NCBI RefSeq assembly: GCF_026627505.1 | Contig: NZ_JAPNLK010000048.1 | Location: 1-64,000, forward strand | Source: Streptomyces sp. H27-H5 | Lineage (GTDB): Bacteria > Actinomycetota > Actinomycetes > Streptomycetales > Streptomycetaceae | DNA length: 64,000 nt | Reading direction: 5' to 3' | In this document: in pieces, positions 59,331-64,000 of the stretch | Layout of the letters: each line of letters opens with the position of its first letter | Numbering within the stretch: the stretch's first letter is position 1 | Notes under the pieces: model-generated | What the model saw: the letters and a program-made list of their open reading frames with translations, nothing else | Databases searched by the model: none | What the model was told of the DNA's origin: nothing | Program-made: the position numbers and the translations under genes

Positions 59331-61019
59331 TCAGGCCGAGCGGGCGGCCGGGTCGCACTCGGCGTGCGCCTGGCCGGGGATCCGTGCGGCGGGCTCGCCG
59401 GCGGGGGCCGCGGCGCTCGCCTGCGCGGGCAGCCGCAGCGGTTCGCCGGTGTCCGTGTCGGCGGCGCAGTCCATCGTGCGCGGCAGCTTCAGCGCCATGG
59501 CCGCGCCGGCGAACAGCAGCCCGGCGCTGACCACCAGCGTCACGTGCAGGCCGTGGACGAACGAGTGCCGGGCGGCGGCGTGCAGCGCGGCCCCGGCGGG
59601 ACCGCCGAGGTGCGCCGCGATCTGGTAGGCCTCGCCCAGCGAGTTGGCGGCGTCGGCGGAGTCGGCCGCCGAGACCCCGGGAACGTGCGCGAGCCCCGGC
59701 GCGTAGGCCGCGTTCATGACGCTGCCGAGCAGCGCGATGCCCATGCCCGCGCCGAGCTGGTAGGAGGTCTCGCCGATGGAGGCCGCGCCGCCGGCGGTGG
59801 CCGCCGGGGCCTCGCTCAGCATGGACTCATAGGCGGCGAACAGCGTGGTCTGGAGGCCGAAGCCGAGCAGGATGAACCCGACGGTGAGCAGGACGGGCCG
59901 GTCCTGCTGTCCCATGAGCGTCAGCAGGAGCACGGCGCAGGCGGTGAGCAGGAAGCCCAGCGAGACCATCGTGCGCGGGCCGACCCGTTGCAGGGTGTAC
60001 GAGCCGGTGGCGCCGGCGGCCATCGCGGCGAAGGTCAGCGGCAGCAGCCGCAGGCCGGTCTCCAGCGGGCTCAGGCGCAGCACCAGCTGGAGGTACTGGA
60101 CGGCGATCAGCTCCAGGCCGACCAGGGCCAGCATGGCGAGCACGATGCAGCCGACGGAGGTGGTGAAGGCCGCGCGGGAGAACAGCCGCGTGTCGATCAG
60201 CGGGTGGGTGCGTCGTCGCTGGCGGCGTACGAAGAGGATCAGCAGGGCCACGCCGAGGAGCAGCGGGACCAGCGCCTCGGGGTCGACGAGCTGCCGTTCG
60301 GCGCCGAGTCGCTTGACCCCGAGGACCGCCCCGAGCACGCCGCCGGCGGCCATCAGCGCGCCGAGCACGTCCCAGGGCCCCTCCGCGGAGCCCTTGGACT
60401 CGGGCAGCAGCCACCGGCCGAGCGGCAGGATCAGCGCCATCAGCGGAATGTTGATCAGGAAGACGGAGCCCCACCAATAGTGCTGGACGAGGAATCCACC
60501 GAGGACGGGGCCACTGGCCGCGCCGATGGCCGCGACGGCGGTCCAGATGCCGATGGCGAGGGCGCGCTCGCGGCGGTCGGGGAAGACCTGGCGCAGGATC
60601 GACAGGGTGGCCGGCATGATCATCGCCCCGCCGATGCCGAGCAGGGCGCGGGCGGCGATGAGGATCTGGGCGTTGTCGGCGAGGGCGGCGATCGCGGAGG
60701 CGATGCCGAAGAGCCCGTAGCCGAGGAGCAGGATCCGACGGCGGCCGACCCGGTCCCCGAGGGTGCCGAAGAGGATCAGCAGCGCGGCGCAGACCAGCGG
60801 GTAGGCGTCGACGATCCAGAGGAGCTCGATCGAGCCGGGGCGCAGGTCCTCGGTGACGGCGGGAACGGCGACGTGCAGGATCGTCGCGTCGAGCGCGACG
60901 AGCACGAGGCTGACGCAGAGGACGGCGAGGACGACCCAACGGTTCGCCCCGCCGGAGGCGGCGCTGATTCGCTGCCAGGGGGAAGGGTTCCGGTCTCCGG
61001 TCACGTTCGTCCCCGACAT
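59331..61019 (-). CDS. DHA2-family (14-TM) MFS drug exporter
   Basis: A 562-residue proton-driven multidrug efflux protein. Motifs are the N-terminal helix WVVLAVLCVSLVLVALDATI, motif A GDRVGRRRILLLGY, motif C-like GPVLGGFLVQHYWW and LINIPLMALILPLGRWLLPE, with fourteen hydrophobic segments, placing it with SmvA/LfrA-like exporters. ATG 61019 has GGGAGG seven bases upstream; the longer frame lacks support. No regulator is adjacent. The upstream gap (61020-61302) has inverted GAACG/CGTTC elements but no recognised gene. Confidence 0.92.
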   Translation of the reverse strand: MSGTNVTGDRNPSPWQRISAASGGANRWVVLAVLCVSLVLVALDATILHVAVPAVTEDLRPGSIELLWIVDAYPLVCAALLILFGTLGDRVGRRRILLLGYGLFGIASAIAALADNAQILIAARALLGIGGAMIMPATLSILRQVFPDRRERALAIGIWTAVAAIGAASGPVLGGFLVQHYWWGSVFLINIPLMALILPLGRWLLPESKGSAEGPWDVLGALMAAGGVLGAVLGVKRLGAERQLVDPEALVPLLLGVALLILFVRRQRRRTHPLIDTRLFSRAAFTTSVGCIVLAMLALVGLELIAVQYLQLVLRLSPLETGLRLLPLTFAAMAAGATGSYTLQRVGPRTMVSLGFLLTACAVLLLTLMGQQDRPVLLTVGFILLGFGLQTTLFAAYESMLSEAPAATAGGAASIGETSYQLGAGMGIALLGSVMNAAYAPGLAHVPGVSAADSADAANSLGEAYQIAAHLGGPAGAALHAAARHSFVHGLHVTLVVSAGLLFAGAAMALKLPRTMDCAADTDTGEPLRLPAQASAAAPAGEPAARIPGQAHAECDPAARSA

Positions 61020-61302
61020 GCATGTACCTCCCAGGTGATCCCTCGCACTCGGCGGACCAGCGTCGTGTGGAGCCACGGGGGTGGGGCGGGGGTGCGGCGT
61101 CCTGCGGGGTCCGGCATCGACAAGCGAGTGAACGGTCAGCGTACGCGAGTTCGTTTGCCCCACACGTGGTCAAGCTCTCATCCCGACGGGGGCCTGCGTG
61201 TGGTGTGCGCCACTCGCTCCGACCCCCTCCCTTCCCTCGTGTACACGCCCGGTGACGGGCCGTGGTTCTGGTCCGGCGCCGGGTGGGCCGGCGTCGATAA
61301 TC

Positions 61303-62418
61303 ATGCCCGTGAAGGATCTTGGATTTCGTCGGGCCGCGCCCGCCCTGGTCGCGTTCGCGGCGGTCAGGCTGCTCGGGCTGAGCGTGCTCGCGCTGTGGGG
61401 GGCGGCGGTCGACAGCAGCCCGCGCACACTGCTGTCGGCGCGCTGGGACTCCCTCTGGTACGCCCGGATCGCCGCCGAGGGCTACGGGTACGAGGTGCTC
61501 CTGCCGAACGGCGACGTCCACTCCAACCTGGCGTTCTTCCCCCTGCTGCCCTGGCTGGAGCGCCTGGTGGCGGCGGTGACCGGCTTCTCGTACGGCTCGG
61601 CCGGCCTGGTGGTCTCCGCCGTCGCGGGGCTCGCGGCGGCCTGGGGGATCTTCGCGGTCGCCGACTCCCTGTACGGCCGCCGGGTCGGGGTCCTGGCCGT
61701 CGCCGCCTGGGCGGCGTTGCCGGTCGCGATCGTGCAGTCCATGGCGTACAGCGAGTCGCTGTTCACCGCCCTCGCGGTCTGGTCCCTGTACGGGGTCCTG
61801 CGCGGCCGCTGGATCACGGCGGGCCTGTTCGCGGCGGCGGCCGGGCTGACCCGCCCGGTCGGCGCCGCGGTCGTCGCGGCGGTGTGGGTCGCGGCGGTAC
61901 TGGCCCTGCGGCGCGGGGAGCGGTCCTGGCGGATGGCGGTGGGGGCGCTGCTGGCCCCGCTCGGCGCGGCGGCGTACGTGCTGTGGGTCGGGGCGCGCAC
62001 CGGCGACGGCCTGCTGGGCTACCTCGACGTGCAGGGCGGCTGGGGCAACGGGTTCGACGGGGGCTGGGCCTTCGCCCGGTTCATCGGGGCCCGACTGGCC
62101 TCGCCGGCGTTCGCGGCCGGGATCGGGCTCATCGCGGGGGTGGCGCTGGTGCTGTGGCTGTACCGGCTGTGCGTACGGCAACGCCAGCCCGCGGCCCTGC
62201 TCGTCTACTGCGGGATCGTGGTGGCGCTCGCGCTGTGCGCGTCCGGGTACTTCGGGTCCAAGCCCCGGCTGCTGCTCCCCGCCTTCCCGCTGATGCTGCC
62301 GGTGGCCGCGGCGCTGGCCCGGCTGCGGACGGGGCGGGCGGTCGCGGTGCTGGGCGCGGTGGCCTCGGTCTCCGCGGTGTACGGGGCCTTCTGGCTCAAC
62401 GGGTCGGGGCCCCCGTGA
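61303..62418 (+). CDS. Mannosyltransferase-like polytopic membrane protein (PIG-V/GT-C type)
   Basis: A 371-residue membrane protein with about nine hydrophobic helices. The first extracytoplasmic loop contains SARWDSLWYARIAAEGYGYE, the WDxxWY/H motif of PIG-V-type GT-C glycosyltransferases, and LAFFPLLPWLERLVAAVTGF follows. Such enzymes transfer mannose from a polyprenyl donor at the outer membrane face. ATG 61303 or GTG 61309 may start it; a GATAAT hexamer (61296-61301) ends seven bases before the GTG, suggesting a leaderless message. Confidence 0.8.
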   Translation: MPVKDLGFRRAAPALVAFAAVRLLGLSVLALWGAAVDSSPRTLLSARWDSLWYARIAAEGYGYEVLLPNGDVHSNLAFFPLLPWLERLVAAVTGFSYGSAGLVVSAVAGLAAAWGIFAVADSLYGRRVGVLAVAAWAALPVAIVQSMAYSESLFTALAVWSLYGVLRGRWITAGLFAAAAGLTRPVGAAVVAAVWVAAVLALRRGERSWRMAVGALLAPLGAAAYVLWVGARTGDGLLGYLDVQGGWGNGFDGGWAFARFIGARLASPAFAAGIGLIAGVALVLWLYRLCVRQRQPAALLVYCGIVVALALCASGYFGSKPRLLLPAFPLMLPVAAALARLRTGRAVAVLGAVASVSAVYGAFWLNGSGPP

Positions 62419-62640
62419 GCCCGGCCGGGGCCGCGGTCACGGAAGGGATCATTCCGATCCATGCTTGAGTAAAGTAATTGACCTGCGGTGATAAACGACC
62501 GGTAAGTGGGTCGATAATCGCCCTGCGGGCGTTTCAATCGGCAGTGGAATAACGGGAATTAAGTACCGTGTGAGACCAAGTCCACATCACATGGTCATCA
62601 CAAAGCCGGCGATTCGACCGGGCCGAGCTTCGACGCGCGG

Positions 62641-62653
62641 TAACGTCGATTGA
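62641..62653 (+). promoter_or_regulatory. -10 hexamer TAACGT for a leaderless PAP2 mRNA
   Basis: TAACGT (62641-62646) is followed by seven bases and the GTG at 62654. No ribosome site is present. The preceding 62419-62640 is relatively AT-rich and holds no recognised gene. Confidence 0.5.
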
Positions 62654-63742
62654 GTGCGTACCGACCATATGCTGACCCGTCTCGAGCGGGTCTTCGCCCG
62701 GCTCGACCGGGAACCAGAGCGACCGGCTCATCTGCAAACTCCGCGGATGAGCCGGCACCGCGTCGTGCTCCTCGGTTCCACGCTCGCGTTCTATCTCGCG
62801 ATCGTGGTCGCCGTGTTGACCACGTCCTGGCTCGTCCGGTTGGACTGGCAGATCATGTTCTTCCGGCCCTACGAGCAGTGGCCGCAGCTGCACGCCTTCC
62901 TCGACTACCTCGTCGTACTCGGTCAGCGCGGGCCCACCGCCGTCATGGTCGCGGCCTGGCTCGGCTGGCGCTCCTGGCGGCAGCACACCCTCCGCCCGCT
63001 GATCACCCTCGGCGTGGCGCTGCTCCTGTTGAACGTCACCGTCGGCGCCGTGAAGATCGGCCTCGGCCGGCTCGGCCCGCACTACGCGACCGAGATCGGC
63101 TCCGCCGAGCTCTTCGCGGGCGGCGATATATTTCCTTCCGGCCACACCGCCAACGCCGTCGTGACCTGGGGAATCCTGGCCTACCTGGCGTCCACCGTGG
63201 TCACCCGGCGGGTGCTGTCGGTGGTGTCCGCGGTCGTCTCGTTGAGCGTCGGCGCCACCACCGTGTACCTCGGCACCCACTGGGTGAGCGACGTACTGCT
63301 CGGCTGGACCGCCGGCCTGCTGATCCTGTTGGCGCTGCCCTGGTCCGAGCCGCTGGTCGCCCGGGCCGAGGCCTACGTCTTCGAGCTGCGCGAACTGCTG
63401 CGCCGCCGGCTGGAGGAGGGCCGGGTGTCCGAGCCGGTCGCCGCCGCGCTCACCCCGTTGCTCTCCGCGGGCGGCAAGTGGCAGCTCCGGCGGAACGTGG
63501 AGGCGGCGCCCGCCCCGGCCGCCGCTCCGGCCAACCCGCAGGCGCAGGCCGCCGGCCAGCCCGCCGCCAACGCCCCGACCGGCCACGGCCCGACGCCCAG
63601 GCCTGTCGCGCACCTGACCACCCGCCCGCACGTGATCCGGTCCGAGCGGACCCCGGTCACCCCGGCCGGCAGCCGCCGGCCGCCGCACACCGAGCGGACC
63701 ACCGCCCGGGGGGCGCCGGCCCGGCCGATCGCGGGCGGCTGA
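62654..63742 (+). CDS. PAP2-family membrane phosphatase
   Basis: A 362-residue membrane phosphatase acting on lipid pyrophosphates or phosphatidate. After a cytoplasmic N-terminus come six helices (VLLGSTLAFYLAIVVAVLTT first) with the three PAP2 motifs: VKIGLGRLGP (reduced KxxxxxxRP), FPSGHTAN (catalytic His) and GATTVYLGTHWVSDVLLG (second His and Asp). The C-terminal 120 residues are a Pro/Ala-rich cytoplasmic tail with low complexity. A leaderless start at GTG 62654 is likely. A strong hairpin ends the transcript. Confidence 0.9.
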   Translation: MRTDHMLTRLERVFARLDREPERPAHLQTPRMSRHRVVLLGSTLAFYLAIVVAVLTTSWLVRLDWQIMFFRPYEQWPQLHAFLDYLVVLGQRGPTAVMVAAWLGWRSWRQHTLRPLITLGVALLLLNVTVGAVKIGLGRLGPHYATEIGSAELFAGGDIFPSGHTANAVVTWGILAYLASTVVTRRVLSVVSAVVSLSVGATTVYLGTHWVSDVLLGWTAGLLILLALPWSEPLVARAEAYVFELRELLRRRLEEGRVSEPVAAALTPLLSAGGKWQLRRNVEAAPAPAAAPANPQAQAAGQPAANAPTGHGPTPRPVAHLTTRPHVIRSERTPVTPAGSRRPPHTERTTARGAPARPIAGG

Positions 63743-63803
63743 GCCGCCCCCGACCACCGCGCGGAGCGGTACGCACGACCCTCCCGCGACATCGCCCCAG
63801 CAC

Positions 63804-63832
63804 GGCGGGCCGGTTCATCGAACCGGCCCGCC
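63804..63832 (+). terminator. 13-bp perfect hairpin terminator after the PAP2 gene
   Basis: GGCGGGCCGGTTC (63804-63816) and GAACCGGCCCGCC (63820-63832) pair perfectly around ATC. It lies 61 bases after the PAP2 stop. No U-tract follows. The remaining bases to 64000 hold only a small dyad CCACTT...AAGTGG (about 63937-63954). Confidence 0.8.
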
Positions 63833-64000
63833 GCTGTCGTTCACCTGCCCGGCCCGTCAGCATTGCGCCCTGAGGTTCCTCCGTACCGGGTCACGCTTGT
63901 GTCACGGATTGTCGACAGTCCTTTGCCCGGGCCCACTTACCCGGAAGTGGCCGACAAGAGGCCCGGAGTCATTCCTTTTCGACCCGCGACACGCCCGCCG

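Overview
The window is a very GC-rich actinobacterial chromosome segment, almost certainly Streptomyces or a close relative. Evidence: strong third-codon GC bias that opens long false antisense frames, many GTG starts, overlapping ATGA/GTGA junctions, numerous TetR/GntR regulators, secreted hydrolases, an LAETG sortase substrate, a DnaE2/Y-family polymerase pair, a SepF paralogue and an FxSxx-COOH peptide system. From memory the gene order resembles the S. coelicolor region around SCO1705 to SCO1753 (hmgA, secreted lipases, dnaE2, sflA); this was not checked.

Layout. 0-12 kb, mostly minus strand: an aldehyde/alcohol dehydrogenase pair, a CitMHS citrate transporter, a molybdopterin oxidoreductase broken by a frameshift, a TetR regulator, and a translationally coupled three-gene envelope operon (parallel beta-helix membrane protein, cupredoxin-like lipoprotein, polytopic membrane protein). 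12-20 kb: hmgA behind a promoter with duplicated operator-like sites, a GntR regulator, a 58-residue protein, an orphan type ISP restriction-enzyme C-terminal-like protein, a TetR/ABC-exporter divergon and a CoA-transferase. 20-30 kb: Ser/Thr kinase, SGNH lipase, AAA ATPase, nitrobindin-like protein, GntR, GNAT, DUF402, a sortase-anchored AA10 LPMO and a secreted lipase. 30-44 kb: a decayed acyl-CoA dehydrogenase, the error-prone polymerase pair with a near-consensus SOS box, a YhgE-like membrane protein, an amidohydrolase/NCS1 permease/TetR unit with a clear palindromic operator, an adhE pseudogene near a Rex-type operator, and an alpha/beta hydrolase.

44-54 kb is the most unusual region. 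It holds an FXSXX-type RiPP/conflict locus: a 54-residue FxSxx-COOH precursor, the radical SAM/SPASM protein FxsB, an AAC(3)-family acyltransferase, the TIR-like FxsC and a 1327-residue FxsT that joins a ParA/MinD-like ATPase, a TIR-like domain, an NB-ARC STAND ATPase and TPRs. It is followed by the fused stumps of two convergent genes, one SLATT/DUF4231-like and one SLOG-like. The set resembles nucleotide-signalling immune systems.

54-64 kb: a secreted S1 protease, DUF1684 and DUF5685 proteins, a SepF-like protein (SflA type), acyl-CoA dehydrogenase, a DHA2 drug exporter, a mannosyltransferase-like membrane protein and a PAP2 phosphatase.

Five loci (molybdopterin oxidoreductase, acyl-CoA dehydrogenase, adhE, a small secreted-protein-like remnant and the SLATT/SLOG pair) carry frameshifts or deletions. 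Several genes have a -10 hexamer (TAnnnT) six or seven bases before the start codon, indicating leaderless mRNAs.
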